DNA of 64,000 nt from an uncultured Muribaculaceae bacterium (GCA_905233915.1 CAJOFM010000010.1:1-64000), one strand, 5' to 3'; positions 1-8,943 are shown, counted from the first letter of the stretch. The notes: a model not told the origin generated them from the sequence alone. Numbers and translations: made by a program.

Positions 1-372
1 GACATCTTCGGGATGATCACCCGCAAAGACGTCGATGCAGGCGACATCTTCTTCGATGCGGTGCTGCAGGACACCAACTTCTTCAAGCGAGGTGCCGTCG
101 TGATCACCGGCATCACGCAGGAATCAGTCAAGGTGCAGTTCCTGGAGAAACGCAGTTACCAGAACTTCTTCCCACGCTTCGATGAGACCTACATCGACGA
201 GCTCGACCTGGGCAAGTGGCCCAGCATCTACCCCGACAATTCGCCTACCGGCGGCGGGGCCCAGCCAAGACCCGGGGAAGAAGTGTCCTACGCCTCTCCG
301 GCGCAGCTCTGGGGCAGGACGGAGGACTACACCGCCTTGCCGTGGGTCAACAACTCCAGCGGCAACCTGCAG
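1..372 (+). pseudogene. 3' remnant of an unidentified, possibly phage-derived gene
   Basis: The frame is open from the first base and shows strong coding character (GC-rich third positions, Asp/Phe/Trp-rich protein) up to about base 365, where it changes abruptly to AT-rich, non-coding-looking sequence. No stop codon ends it: the frame continues into the cbiH-cbiC start at 502, so the coding part was probably cut by a rearrangement. Recognisable stretches are DIFFDAVLQDTNFFKRG, KVQFLEKRSYQNFFPRFDE and ALPWVNNSSGNLQNF. These remind me of structural (tail-like) proteins in Bacteroidales prophages, but that is a weak memory-based assignment. It has no functional link to the cobalamin genes downstream. 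It could also be a misassembly joint. Confidence 0.4.
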
Positions 373-462
373 AATTTTATGTATAGGAAGACGAAAAAAT
401 CGTTTTGCTCTCTCGCTGTGCTCGGGCAAGATAGGCTGCACATTGGAATCATACAAATAGAT

Positions 463-493
463 TTTGTTTTTCGCTCGGCTTTCACTATCTTTG
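463..493 (+). promoter_or_regulatory. Bacteroidetes-type promoter of the corrin operon
   Basis: A -33 TTTG (463-466) is followed after exactly 19 nt by a -7 TATCTTTG (486-493). The ATG of cbiH-cbiC begins at 502, only 8 nt after the -7 box, so the mRNA would be leaderless or have a leader of a few bases. The box fits the family consensus TTTG-N19-TAnnTTTG. The site decides the start of the gene, because all in-frame sequence upstream would be untranscribed from it. Confidence 0.75.
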
Positions 494-501
494 CAGGCAT
501 T

Positions 502-1902
502 ATGGGTAAGATTATAGTAGCAGGCATCGGACCTGGCAGTAAACAAGATATCACTCCCGCCGTACTTGACGCAGTGCGGTCGGCTGACGCCATTGTGGGC
601 TATAAATACTATTTCCAGTTCATCCAGGAATATGTCAACGATGGCTGCGAGTGTATCGACACTGGTATGAAAAAGGAACGTGAGCGCGCTGAGCAGGCCT
701 TTGAACTGGCCGAGCAGGGCAAGACGGTCGTTGTCATCTCCTCGGGTGATGCTGGCATCTACGGCATGACACCGCTGGTCTATGAAATGCATCGAGAACG
801 TGGTTCTGATGTGGAGATTGAGTCCTTGCCAGGCATCTCGGCATTCCAGAAAGCCGCTTCGCTGTTGGGTGCTCCCATCGGCCACGACTTGTGCATCATC
901 TCGCTGAGCGACCTGATGACCCCATGGGAGGTGATTGAACGCCGCATCAAGGCAGCCGCCGTGGGAGATTTCGTCACAGCTGTCTATAACCCCAAGTCCA
1001 ATGGCCGCTACTGGCAACTGTATCGCCTAATGGAACTTTTCCTGCAGCAACGTGCTGCCGATACTCCTGTGGGCTATGTCCGTCAGGCGGGACGTGATGA
1101 GCAGGAAATCAAAGTGACCACACTTGGTGAGTTTGACCCCGAGGAGGTAGATATGTTTACCGTGATTCTCATCGGCAACTCGCAGTCCTATATCAGCAAC
1201 GGGCATATCATCACGCCTCGAGGCTATTACCGTGAGCGTGGTGATGAGGGCGTCAAGCCTGGCCAGCAGATTATGATTGAGTCGTTCCGCACTATTGAGA
1301 GTGAACTCCGCAATAAGGATATTTCGCTTGACCACAAGTGGGCACTCCTGCATGCCATCCACACTACTGCTGACTTTGAGATGGAGCGCATCCTCTATAC
1401 TGATGACCATGCGGTGGAAAAGCTCTATAACAAAGTCGCGAAGGGCGAAATCAAAACCATTGTGACCGACGTGACGATGGTGACCAGCGGAATCCGCAAG
1501 GGAGCACTTGCGCGACTAGGCATGGAGGCAAAGTGCTACTTAAGTGACCCGCGAATTGCTGAAATGTCCGTGGCTCAAGGCATTACCCGAACTCAGGCGG
1601 GGATTCGCCTGGCCGTTGAGGAACACCCCGATGCTCTTTTCGCCTTCGGTAACGCGCCGACGGCATTGATGGAGCTGTGTGATCTTATCCGCAAGGGCAA
1701 GGCCCACCCTGCAGGCATCATTGCCGCGCCTGTGGGTTTTGTGCATGTGCGAGAGTCCAAACACATGGTCAAACCGTTTAAGGACATTCCCAAAATCATC
1801 GTTGAGGGGCGCAAAGGCGGCAGCAACCTCGCGGCAACCCTGTGCAATGCCATTTTGACCTTTGACGATGCCGAACAACTAAAACCAGGACGAGACCTTT
1901 AA
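502..1902 (+). CDS. cbiH-cbiC: Fused CbiH (precorrin-3B C17-methyltransferase) and CbiC (precorrin-8X methylmutase)
   Basis: A 466-residue cytosolic fusion for two corrin-ring steps. Residues 1-245 are a tetrapyrrole methylase with the SAM-site loops GIGPGSKQDITP (8-19) and SSGDAGIYGM (80-89) and the family's YNPKS motif (from 162). CbiH methylates C17 and contracts the ring. Residues from about 265 are CbiC/CobH, with IHTTADFE (catalytic His near 287), FGNAPTALMEL and APVGFVHVRESK; this domain moves a methyl group from C11 to C12 to give cobyrinate. The start at 502 was chosen because it sits directly after a strong promoter and at the first residue of the methylase fold; the longer in-frame reading from base 1 adds unrelated sequence. 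It opens the corrin operon, 78 bp before cbiET. Confidence 0.93.
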   Translation: MGKIIVAGIGPGSKQDITPAVLDAVRSADAIVGYKYYFQFIQEYVNDGCECIDTGMKKERERAEQAFELAEQGKTVVVISSGDAGIYGMTPLVYEMHRERGSDVEIESLPGISAFQKAASLLGAPIGHDLCIISLSDLMTPWEVIERRIKAAAVGDFVTAVYNPKSNGRYWQLYRLMELFLQQRAADTPVGYVRQAGRDEQEIKVTTLGEFDPEEVDMFTVILIGNSQSYISNGHIITPRGYYRERGDEGVKPGQQIMIESFRTIESELRNKDISLDHKWALLHAIHTTADFEMERILYTDDHAVEKLYNKVAKGEIKTIVTDVTMVTSGIRKGALARLGMEAKCYLSDPRIAEMSVAQGITRTQAGIRLAVEEHPDALFAFGNAPTALMELCDLIRKGKAHPAGIIAAPVGFVHVRESKHMVKPFKDIPKIIVEGRKGGSNLAATLCNAILTFDDAEQLKPGRDL

Positions 1903-1980
1903 TAACAACAAATCACACGAATTTAACGATTATTATTTAGAGTAATTGGCGAAATTCGTAGTAATAAACAAGATAATGAT

Positions 1981-3171
1981 ATGAAATTTTATGTAATAGG
2001 TATCAGTGACGCACCACGGCCTTATCTGCCGCCCGAGGTGATTAGTATTATTTGCAAAGGACGTATTTTCTCGGGTGGCAAGCGCCATTATGGACTTGTC
2101 GCACCCTATTTACCTGAAGGGTCGCAATGGATTGAGATTACCACGCCACTCGACGCTGTTTTTGAGCAGTATCACGACGAGGTGATTGTGTTCGCTAGCG
2201 GAGACCCGTTGTTCTTCGGTTTTGCCAATACCATCAAGCAAAAAATGCCTGATGCCGAGATTGTGCTCTTCCCGTCGTTCAACTCTCTGCAGTTGTTGGT
2301 CCATCGCTTGGTGATGCCCTACAACGATATGCGCATCGTCTCATTGACGGGGCGCCCCTGGCCCGAATTTGACAAAGCATTGATTGAGAGAGCTGGCAAA
2401 ATCGGTGTACTTACTGACCACGAGCACACGCCTGGCGCCATCGCCCAGCGCATGCTGGAGTATGGCTACAACGGCTATCAAATGCATGTGGGTGAGCACT
2501 TGGGCAATCCCAAAGAGGAGCGTATTTCAACCTTGACCCTTGAAGAAGCCGCAGTGCGTGAATTTGACTATCCCAACTGCTTGGTACTAGTCGGTTGTGA
2601 CCCGAGACCTCGATACTTCGGCATTCCCGATAACGAATTTGCATTGCTTGATGGCAGGGAAAAGATGATAACCAAGTCGCCGATTCGCCTGTTGACTATG
2701 CAAGCCTTGAAATTGCAGCAGAAGAGTGTCCTGTGGGACATCGGTTTCTGCACGGGTAGCGTGTCCATCGAGGCGCGGTTGCAGTTCCCGCACCTGCATG
2801 TCGAGGCCTTTGAGGTCAGGCCTGAGTGTGAGGCATTGATGCAGGAGAACAGCAGACGTTTTGGCGTTCCAGGCATTAACTGCCACATCGGGGACTTCCT
2901 TGAAGCTGATATTGATACCCTACCCCGCCCTGACGCAGTTTTCATTGGTGGTCACGGTGGCAACCTCAAGGATGTCATGGCACGTGTGTTGACAGTCTTG
3001 GCTGACGACGGCTGCATTGTGATGAACAGCGTTACCTCGCCCATGGTGCATACCGACAGCCACCAGTTGTTTAACGAGGCGTGTGCCGAATTGGGCTTGC
3101 ATCAAGATCCGCCCACACGCGTCATCCTGAACGACAACAACCCAATAGAGATCCTTAAATGCAAAAGATAG
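1981..3171 (+). CDS. cbiET: CbiET: cobalt-precorrin-7 C5-methyltransferase / cobalt-precorrin-6B C15-methyltransferase (decarboxylating)
   Basis: A 396-residue bifunctional enzyme (CobL in the aerobic nomenclature). The N-terminal half is a CbiE tetrapyrrole methylase, with GxSDAPRPYLPPEV near the start and ASGDPLFFG at about 72-81. The C-terminal half is the class I methyltransferase CbiT, with the SAM motif DIGFCTGSVSIEA (253-265), slightly changed from the usual DIGAGTGS, and IGGHGG further on. It methylates C5 and C15 and removes the C12 acetate carboxyl. The length is normal for the fused form. The last 13 bases overlap the next gene, which indicates translational coupling within the corrin operon. 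Confidence 0.95.
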   Translation: MKFYVIGISDAPRPYLPPEVISIICKGRIFSGGKRHYGLVAPYLPEGSQWIEITTPLDAVFEQYHDEVIVFASGDPLFFGFANTIKQKMPDAEIVLFPSFNSLQLLVHRLVMPYNDMRIVSLTGRPWPEFDKALIERAGKIGVLTDHEHTPGAIAQRMLEYGYNGYQMHVGEHLGNPKEERISTLTLEEAAVREFDYPNCLVLVGCDPRPRYFGIPDNEFALLDGREKMITKSPIRLLTMQALKLQQKSVLWDIGFCTGSVSIEARLQFPHLHVEAFEVRPECEALMQENSRRFGVPGINCHIGDFLEADIDTLPRPDAVFIGGHGGNLKDVMARVLTVLADDGCIVMNSVTSPMVHTDSHQLFNEACAELGLHQDPPTRVILNDNNPIEILKCKR

Positions 3172-4943
3172 CCGTCATTCCGGTGAGCGACGAAGGGCGT
3201 GATATAGCCAAAACGCTCCAGCAAGAGTTCCAAACCACGGTCATCAAACCTGCTGAGGTCGCCAAGCATTGGCGGGATTTTGATGCCTTCATCTTTATTG
3301 GTGCAATGGGCATCTGCGTACGCACGATAGCTCCACTCATAGAAGACAAGCACACTGACCCAGCAGTCATCTGCGTGGATAGCATTGCTAATCACGTCAT
3401 TTCTGTTTTGTCTGGCCATGTGGGTGGGGCTAACGACCTGACCCGCTGTGTGGCATCAGCCTTGGGCGCCGATCCTGTCATCACAACCCAGAGTGACAAT
3501 GCTGGACTTTGGGCACTGGACACGCTGGACGAACGCTTCAATTGGTACATCGCCAGCGAGGACGACATGAATGCCTGCATCTTTGCTTTTGTCAACCGCA
3601 AGCCAACGGCCTTGTACATGGAGGTGCATGATGAGGGTACCGATTATCTGGAGAAGATGCTACCCGACCATGTCACTATCATCAACGACCTCTGTGAAGC
3701 AGACCCGAAGAAATACCGTTTACTCATCATGGTCACGCCTTATCGCCGTTATGCGCCTGAAGGCATGTTGTCATTGCACTTTGTGCCCATGGTGGGGACC
3801 ATCGGATTTGGCTTGGCTCATCACCCCGACGATTACAAGTTCATCTATGACCAGATAGATGAGGTCTTGGCCGAATGGGGCATCCTGCCCTGTGCCAGCC
3901 GTTATTGCACGATTGACGTCAAGGCCGATGAGCCGTTTGTGCAACTGCTAAAAGAAGGGTATGACGAGAAAGTAGAATTTTTCACAGCCGAACAGTTGGC
4001 AACAGTTGAGGTACCCAACCCGAGTGACACAGTAGCCAAACACGTTGGCACACCAAGCGTGTGTGAGGCAGCTGCGATCTTAGGCTCCAATCATGGCAAA
4101 CTGATCGTCCCGAAAATCAAAGGCAAGAATTTCACGGTGGCTTTGGCCATCGACTATCGGTACCTGCGTGACCAGCAAGGCCACATCGAGATTGTGGGTG
4201 CCGGACCTGGTGATCCGGATCTAGTTTCAGTGCGAGGCCGCAAGATGCTGGAACAAGCCGACTTGATTCTTTATGCAGGTTCCTTGGTGCCGCGTGAATT
4301 GACCATGTGCGCAAAGCCTGGGGCCGTTGTTCGCAGTTCTGCGAGCATGAACTTGGAGGAGCAATGTGCGTTGATGAAGGAGTTCTATGACAAGGGCAAA
4401 TTCATCGTGCGCCTGCACACGGGCGACCCGTGCATCTTCGGGGCTATCCAGGAGCAGATGGCGTTCTTCGACCAACACAATATGCACTACCATATTACGC
4501 CCGGCATCTCGTCGTTTCTAGCTGCCGCAGCCGAGTTGAGAAGCCAGTTCACCATTCCCGAGCGCACTCAGACCATCATTCTCACCCGCGGTGAGGGCCG
4601 CACTCCCATGCCCGAGAAAGAGCAGCTGCACCTGTTAGCTCGCAGCCAGAGCACGATGTGCATTTTCCTCAGTGCCGCTATCGTGGATGACGTGCAGCGG
4701 GAATTGCTCACTGAATATCCCGAGAATACGCCCGTTGCTGCCTGTTACCACCTCACCTGGCCCGACCAGCGCATCTACCGCGGTGTGTTAAAGGACCTAG
4801 CTAAGATTGTTCATGACAACAACCTCACGTTGACTACTATGCTCGTGGTTGGTGAAGCCATTGACAATCGCAAAGGGTTGTCTGAACTATACAACAAGCA
4901 TTTCACACATTTGTTCAGAAAGGGCGAACAGGATTCCAACTAA
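3159..4943 (+). CDS. cbiG-cbiF: Fused CbiG (cobalt-precorrin-5A hydrolase) and CbiF (cobalt-precorrin-4 C11-methyltransferase)
   Basis: A 594-residue fusion. Residues 1-335 are CbiG: GAMGICVRTIAPL (48-60), SGHVGGAN in the N-terminal domain and GTPSVCEAAAILGS in the C-terminal domain; CbiG opens the delta-lactone and releases acetaldehyde. From about 343 the CbiF/CobM methylase starts with IVGAGPGDPDLVSVRG, followed by YAGSLVP, HTGDPCIFGA and TRGEGRTPMPE; it methylates C11. Catalysis order is CbiF then CbiG. CbiG is specific to the anaerobic, cobalt-early route, so this gene fixes which pathway the organism uses. It overlaps cbiET by 13 bases and ends 17 bases before the next gene. Confidence 0.95.
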   Translation: MQKIAVIPVSDEGRDIAKTLQQEFQTTVIKPAEVAKHWRDFDAFIFIGAMGICVRTIAPLIEDKHTDPAVICVDSIANHVISVLSGHVGGANDLTRCVASALGADPVITTQSDNAGLWALDTLDERFNWYIASEDDMNACIFAFVNRKPTALYMEVHDEGTDYLEKMLPDHVTIINDLCEADPKKYRLLIMVTPYRRYAPEGMLSLHFVPMVGTIGFGLAHHPDDYKFIYDQIDEVLAEWGILPCASRYCTIDVKADEPFVQLLKEGYDEKVEFFTAEQLATVEVPNPSDTVAKHVGTPSVCEAAAILGSNHGKLIVPKIKGKNFTVALAIDYRYLRDQQGHIEIVGAGPGDPDLVSVRGRKMLEQADLILYAGSLVPRELTMCAKPGAVVRSSASMNLEEQCALMKEFYDKGKFIVRLHTGDPCIFGAIQEQMAFFDQHNMHYHITPGISSFLAAAAELRSQFTIPERTQTIILTRGEGRTPMPEKEQLHLLARSQSTMCIFLSAAIVDDVQRELLTEYPENTPVAACYHLTWPDQRIYRGVLKDLAKIVHDNNLTLTTMLVVGEAIDNRKGLSELYNKHFTHLFRKGEQDSN

Positions 4944-4960
4944 TGCCTAAAGCCTAATAA

Positions 4961-6715
4961 ATGATACTCGTATTCGGTGGAACGACTGAGGGCCGTATGG
5001 CGGCTAAGGTGCTTGAGGAATCAGGCACCGCCTACTTTTATTCCACCCGCAGCGATAAACAGGATATCCAATTCGTCCACGGTGTCCACATCTACGGCTC
5101 GTTGGAGGTATCTGAAATGGTTGCTTTCTGCCGTGAGCACGACATTCGGCTGATCGTTGACGCAGCCCATCCATTTGCCGTCAATCTGCACCGCAATGTC
5201 ATTGATCTTGCAGAGCAAATCGGGGTGCCTGTCATCCGATATGACCGCATTTATCCGCCCCATGACGAGGACCTTGTTTGGTGTAAAGACTATGATGATG
5301 CCATTAGTCAATTAAACAGATCTGGCATCACCAAGTTACTTGCATTAACGGGTGTCAACACCATTAACCGATTGAAGCCCTACTGGCAGGAACATGAATG
5401 CTGGTTCCGCATCCTTAACCGTGAAGAATCACAGGCTGGAGCTCAGAAAGCCGGATTTCCAGCTGACCACCTTGTTTATTTCGAGAAAGAGGACACCGCA
5501 TCGTTGATTGAACGACTACGCCCCCAAGCCATTATCACCAAGGAAAGCGGTATGAGCGGCGGCTTTGATGAAAAAGTCAAAGCTTCCCGACTAGCCGGAA
5601 TCCAAGTCTTTGTCGTGGAACGCCCCGACTATCCCGTTGCTGATGGTGTAACCGTTAAGCATGTCAATGGACCTCATGGCTTGCGACGGATGGTGGAAAA
5701 ACTGCTGCCTGAGTTCTATCCCCTGCATAGTGGGTTGACCACAGGCACCTGCGCCACAGCGGCAGCGATAGCTGCAACGATACAAATGACTAAAGGGGAA
5801 ACGCCATCTTCTGTCCCTGTCGTGTTGCCTGATGGTGAAACAATTCATGTCGAAGTGACCTATGGCGACGGCTATGCAGCAGTTTTCAAGGAGGCTGGCG
5901 ATGATCCTGATGTTACAAACGGTATTGAGATACGCGCCAGCGTTGAACTAAGCGACAATTTTGAGATAGTCGGCGGAGAAGGCGTCGGCAGGTTTACAGT
6001 TCCCGGCTTTGATTTTCCTCCGGGTGAGTCAGCCATCAATAAGGCACCGCGCCAAATGATGCGCGACAATATCCATGAGAGTGTGCGCATCACCATTAGT
6101 GTGCCACATGGTGCCGAGATTGCCCGCCGCACTTTCAATCCGCGTTTGGGAATTGAGGGCGGCATTAGTATTATCGGTGTTTCGGGCATCGTCAAGCCTT
6201 TCAGCGAAGAAGCTTTTGTTGCCAGCATCAACAAGTGTATGCAGGTGGCCAAAGCATCGGGCAGTGATCGCGTGGTCATCAATAGTGGCGGCAAAAGCGA
6301 GCGCTTTGTTAAAGCACTCTACCCTGACTTGCCACAGCAGGCCTTTGTGGAATATGGAAATTACATCGGCGAGACCCTGGCCATAGCCAATGACCTTGAC
6401 ATCAAAAACGTCACCATGGGCGTGATGCTGGGCAAGGCAGTCAAACTAGCGGCTGGCAATCTCGATACTCACAGCCGCCACACCACGATGGACATAGATT
6501 TCGTTATGGATATGCTCCATGAGGCGGACATCAATATCGACATCAGCGACCTCACCCTCGCCCGCGAACTATGGGATAGGATACCTCAAGAAAAACTACA
6601 AGATTTTGCGACGGTCGTCATCAGCCATTGCACCCGGTATTGCACTCCCCTACTCCCCAATGGGAATCTCACCATCCTTTTGATTGATGATAAGGGGAAG
6701 ATTTACTACTCGTAG
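4961..6715 (+). CDS. cbiJ-cbiD: Fused CbiJ (cobalt-precorrin-6A reductase) and CbiD (cobalt-precorrin-5B C1-methyltransferase)
   Basis: A 584-residue fusion. Residues 1-245 are CbiJ/CobK, with the nucleotide-binding FGGTTEGR (5-12), VDAAHPFA and TKESGMSGG; it reduces the macrocycle with NAD(P)H. From about 255 the CbiD domain begins with HSGLTTGTCATAAAIAA (LTTGTC at 259-264) and continues with the family's GDDPDVTNG, VSGIVKPFSEEAF and HSRHTTMD motifs; CbiD methylates C1 and is, with CbiG, diagnostic of the anaerobic route. It is the last gene of the corrin operon and overlaps the convergent btuC by 10 bases, so transcription of the two units collides with no terminator visible between them. 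Confidence 0.95.
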   Translation: MILVFGGTTEGRMAAKVLEESGTAYFYSTRSDKQDIQFVHGVHIYGSLEVSEMVAFCREHDIRLIVDAAHPFAVNLHRNVIDLAEQIGVPVIRYDRIYPPHDEDLVWCKDYDDAISQLNRSGITKLLALTGVNTINRLKPYWQEHECWFRILNREESQAGAQKAGFPADHLVYFEKEDTASLIERLRPQAIITKESGMSGGFDEKVKASRLAGIQVFVVERPDYPVADGVTVKHVNGPHGLRRMVEKLLPEFYPLHSGLTTGTCATAAAIAATIQMTKGETPSSVPVVLPDGETIHVEVTYGDGYAAVFKEAGDDPDVTNGIEIRASVELSDNFEIVGGEGVGRFTVPGFDFPPGESAINKAPRQMMRDNIHESVRITISVPHGAEIARRTFNPRLGIEGGISIIGVSGIVKPFSEEAFVASINKCMQVAKASGSDRVVINSGGKSERFVKALYPDLPQQAFVEYGNYIGETLAIANDLDIKNVTMGVMLGKAVKLAAGNLDTHSRHTTMDIDFVMDMLHEADINIDISDLTLARELWDRIPQEKLQDFATVVISHCTRYCTPLLPNGNLTILLIDDKGKIYYS

Positions 6716-7737
6716 GAGGTTTTGCGGCGGTGGTAGAGGACGTAGATGATGATGGGTGCGCCAATGAGGGCAGTAACGCTGTTGACGGGCATAGCGCCTT
6801 CAAATCCCGGAGCACGGGCAATCAAGTTACAGATTAGCGCCAAAGCTGCGCCACATAGGGCAGTTGCGGGCATCAGTTTGGTGTGGTCACTGGTACGGAA
6901 CAGACCCCGGGCCAAATGGGGCACGGCCATACCGATAAACATGATGGGGCCGCAATAGGCAGTGACAATGGCAACGAGCGTGCCTGAGCAGATGATGATC
7001 CAAGTGCGGGCACGCTTGACATTGACGCCCAAGTTGGCAGCATAGCGGTCACCCAGTAACATGGCATTGAGCGGTTTTACCAGCAGGAAACTCAAGGGCA
7101 GCAGGATGCACATGAGCACAACAAAAAGTATCATCTGGTCGCCCGATACGCGCGAGAACGAGCCAAGTCCCCACACGACGAAGGCTTTAACGTCTTCCTC
7201 AGGGCTGAGGAATTTCAAAACACCGATGATGGCGGTGGCCAGGTAGCCGATCATCACACCGATAATTAGTAGTGTAACATTGCCCCTCACCTTGCCCGAA
7301 ATCCACACAATCAGCATCATCACCGCAATAGCTCCGATAATGGCAGCAACCGATACAGCCGCGTCGCCCAGATAGCCAAGGCTACTCAATGCCACACCAC
7401 CCAACTGTCCAGACAATAGCACGACGAATGCAACACCCAAGCTGGCACCGTTGGAGATTCCCAAGATGGACGGACCTGCCAATGGGTTGTGGAAGATGGT
7501 CTGCATCATCAGGCCACTCACGGCCAAGCCCGCACCCGCCACGATTGCTGTGAGCACCTGTGGCAAGCGGGAACTGAGGATGATATTGGTCCAGATTTCG
7601 GAGTCACTGCCCTGGCCGACAAGAATTCGGCAGATATCGCCCACTGGTATCTCTACAGAACCGATGAACAGGTTAACTATTACCATCACGGCAATAAACA
7701 CCACAAGGGCCAACATCAAGGGCAGCGCACGTCTCAT
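6706..7737 (-). CDS. btuC: BtuC-like FecCD-family ABC permease
   Basis: A 343-residue inner-membrane protein with about nine or ten hydrophobic segments, the usual length for FecCD permeases of the B12/siderophore/haem class. Typical stretches are SSRLPQVLTAIVAGAGLAVSG, NPLAGPSILGISNGASLG and GPIMFIGMAVPHLARGLF (the last is the site that docks with the ATPase). With btuF upstream on the same strand and cobalamin genes on both sides, corrinoid uptake is the likely job, but iron-chelate transport cannot be excluded by sequence alone. The ATPase partner expected next to it is missing: the gene ends inside the convergent cbiJ-cbiD. The 102-bp gap to btuF contains a repeated hairpin element. Confidence 0.85.
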   Translation of the reverse strand: MRRALPLMLALVVFIAVMVIVNLFIGSVEIPVGDICRILVGQGSDSEIWTNIILSSRLPQVLTAIVAGAGLAVSGLMMQTIFHNPLAGPSILGISNGASLGVAFVVLLSGQLGGVALSSLGYLGDAAVSVAAIIGAIAVMMLIVWISGKVRGNVTLLIIGVMIGYLATAIIGVLKFLSPEEDVKAFVVWGLGSFSRVSGDQMILFVVLMCILLPLSFLLVKPLNAMLLGDRYAANLGVNVKRARTWIIICSGTLVAIVTAYCGPIMFIGMAVPHLARGLFRTSDHTKLMPATALCGAALALICNLIARAPGFEGAMPVNSVTALIGAPIIIYVLYHRRKTSYE

Positions 7738-7740
7738 ATC

Positions 7741-7838
7741 AAAAAGGAAAACAATAAGTACAATAAATACAAAGATTGATTATCGTTATTTATTATTGTA
7801 CTTGTTGTATTTATTGTTGTTTGTTTAGTTTTCAGATT
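7741..7838 (-). repeat. Intergenic hairpin repeat, copy A
   Basis: Lies between btuF and btuC. The arm ACAATAAGTACAATAAATAC (from 7751) can pair imperfectly with TTGTACTTGTTGTATTTATT (7796-7815). A second copy with the same two arms but a different loop lies between cobD and cbiB (about 12984-13076). The right arms (TGTAyTTGTTGTATTTATTG followed by TTGTTT) match almost perfectly between copies. Confidence 0.6.
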
Positions 7839-7839
7839 C

Positions 7840-8943
7840 TTATTTGTCGAGCAGGCGATAAAACGTGGGTTGGTAGTCTTTCTCGACCAATTCGGGATGG
7901 AAGATGGCTACAAAGTCCTTCAGCAATACGTCGGGCTTGACTGGAGCAATCTCATAATAGGGCGTCTGCTTCATGTTGCAGTAGATGACTTTTTTCTCCT
8001 TGAAAGCCTTGAACATCTCGTTGCGAGGTTCAGAAGCTTTCAGTGCCTCGTAGGAGAAATCGCCCTGATAGCTATTGAGGATGCGCCAATAGTCGGCGTT
8101 GGCCGACAGGGCATACATCTTTTCGAACTCCAGGTCCTCGCCAGAGGTCTCGTCATCGTTGATGACATAATCGGCACCTGCGTCACGGAAAATCTGAGCC
8201 AGGTAGTTTTTGCCACCCACGGCATGCCAGTTGCCGTAGTGCATCTCACCGCTTGTGACTGTGGGACGGCTCTCGACCTTGGCGGCTTTCTCTTTTAACT
8301 CGTTGTAGCGGCTCTCAATGCCGTCGAAAATCTCGGCAGCTTCTTTTTCCTTGCCGATAAACATACCGATGAACTTAATCCACTCGGCCTGTCCCAGCGG
8401 ATCAAGTTCTTTGTAACCCAAATGAGGCACGAGCGTGATGCCGATTTCCTTGATAGCATCATAGCCACCGCGCTTGGAGGGTGAAATGAAGATGACATCG
8501 GGATTGGCTGCCATGACCACCTCGGGGTCAAATTCGCCTTCCATGCCTATCTTGACGATGCGTCCGTCCTTGACGCGCGCCTTAATATCTTCATTAAAAA
8601 GGTTCTTGGTACTTGTGATTCCCTTGACCACATCGTGGGCATCGAGAATGGTGAAATTGGACAGTTGCAGCGAGGTCATGCATATTGTACGCTCGATAGG
8701 CACCTTGACCTTGACATAGCCCTCGGGAACAGCCACATCGACATCTTGAACGAGGGCAAAATGGTCTTTCTTACCCACGTCAACCAACCTGATGTCGGCC
8801 GAGTCACGAACACTGAACCCTGTGGCATACTTCACGGTCACCTCTTCCATTGAATCGGCGCTCGACTTTGACTGCTTACCACCCTGTGAAGAGCATGCGC
8901 AAAGCAACACTAAAACTGCAATTAATCCTAAAAATTTCTTCAT
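7840..8943 (-). CDS. btuF: BtuF-like periplasmic binding lipoprotein of an ABC transporter
   Basis: A 367-residue lipoprotein: signal sequence MKKFLGLIAVLVLL with lipobox LCAC, acylated at Cys17, then a low-complexity Ser/Lys linker. The body is the class III (BtuF/FhuD) solute-binding fold, with ERTICMTSLQLSNFTILDA, NPDVIFISPSKRGG and a long linking helix (EAAEIFDGIESRYNELKEKA). It should deliver a corrinoid or metal chelate to the permease encoded downstream. It is transcribed from a TAnnTTTG promoter about 30 bp upstream that is divergent from cobS. The leader is far too short for a cobalamin riboswitch. Specificity for B12 is inferred from context. Confidence 0.8.
   Translation of the reverse strand: MKKFLGLIAVLVLLCACSSQGGKQSKSSADSMEEVTVKYATGFSVRDSADIRLVDVGKKDHFALVQDVDVAVPEGYVKVKVPIERTICMTSLQLSNFTILDAHDVVKGITSTKNLFNEDIKARVKDGRIVKIGMEGEFDPEVVMAANPDVIFISPSKRGGYDAIKEIGITLVPHLGYKELDPLGQAEWIKFIGMFIGKEKEAAEIFDGIESRYNELKEKAAKVESRPTVTSGEMHYGNWHAVGGKNYLAQIFRDAGADYVINDDETSGEDLEFEKMYALSANADYWRILNSYQGDFSYEALKASEPRNEMFKAFKEKKVIYCNMKQTPYYEIAPVKPDVLLKDFVAIFHPELVEKDYQPTFYRLLDK

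Noticed and set aside
124..1017. 297-codon open frame on the minus strand opposite the start of cbiH-cbiC
   Set aside because: Overlaps the well-supported methylase domain and spans the junction of unrelated sequences; no coding signature.
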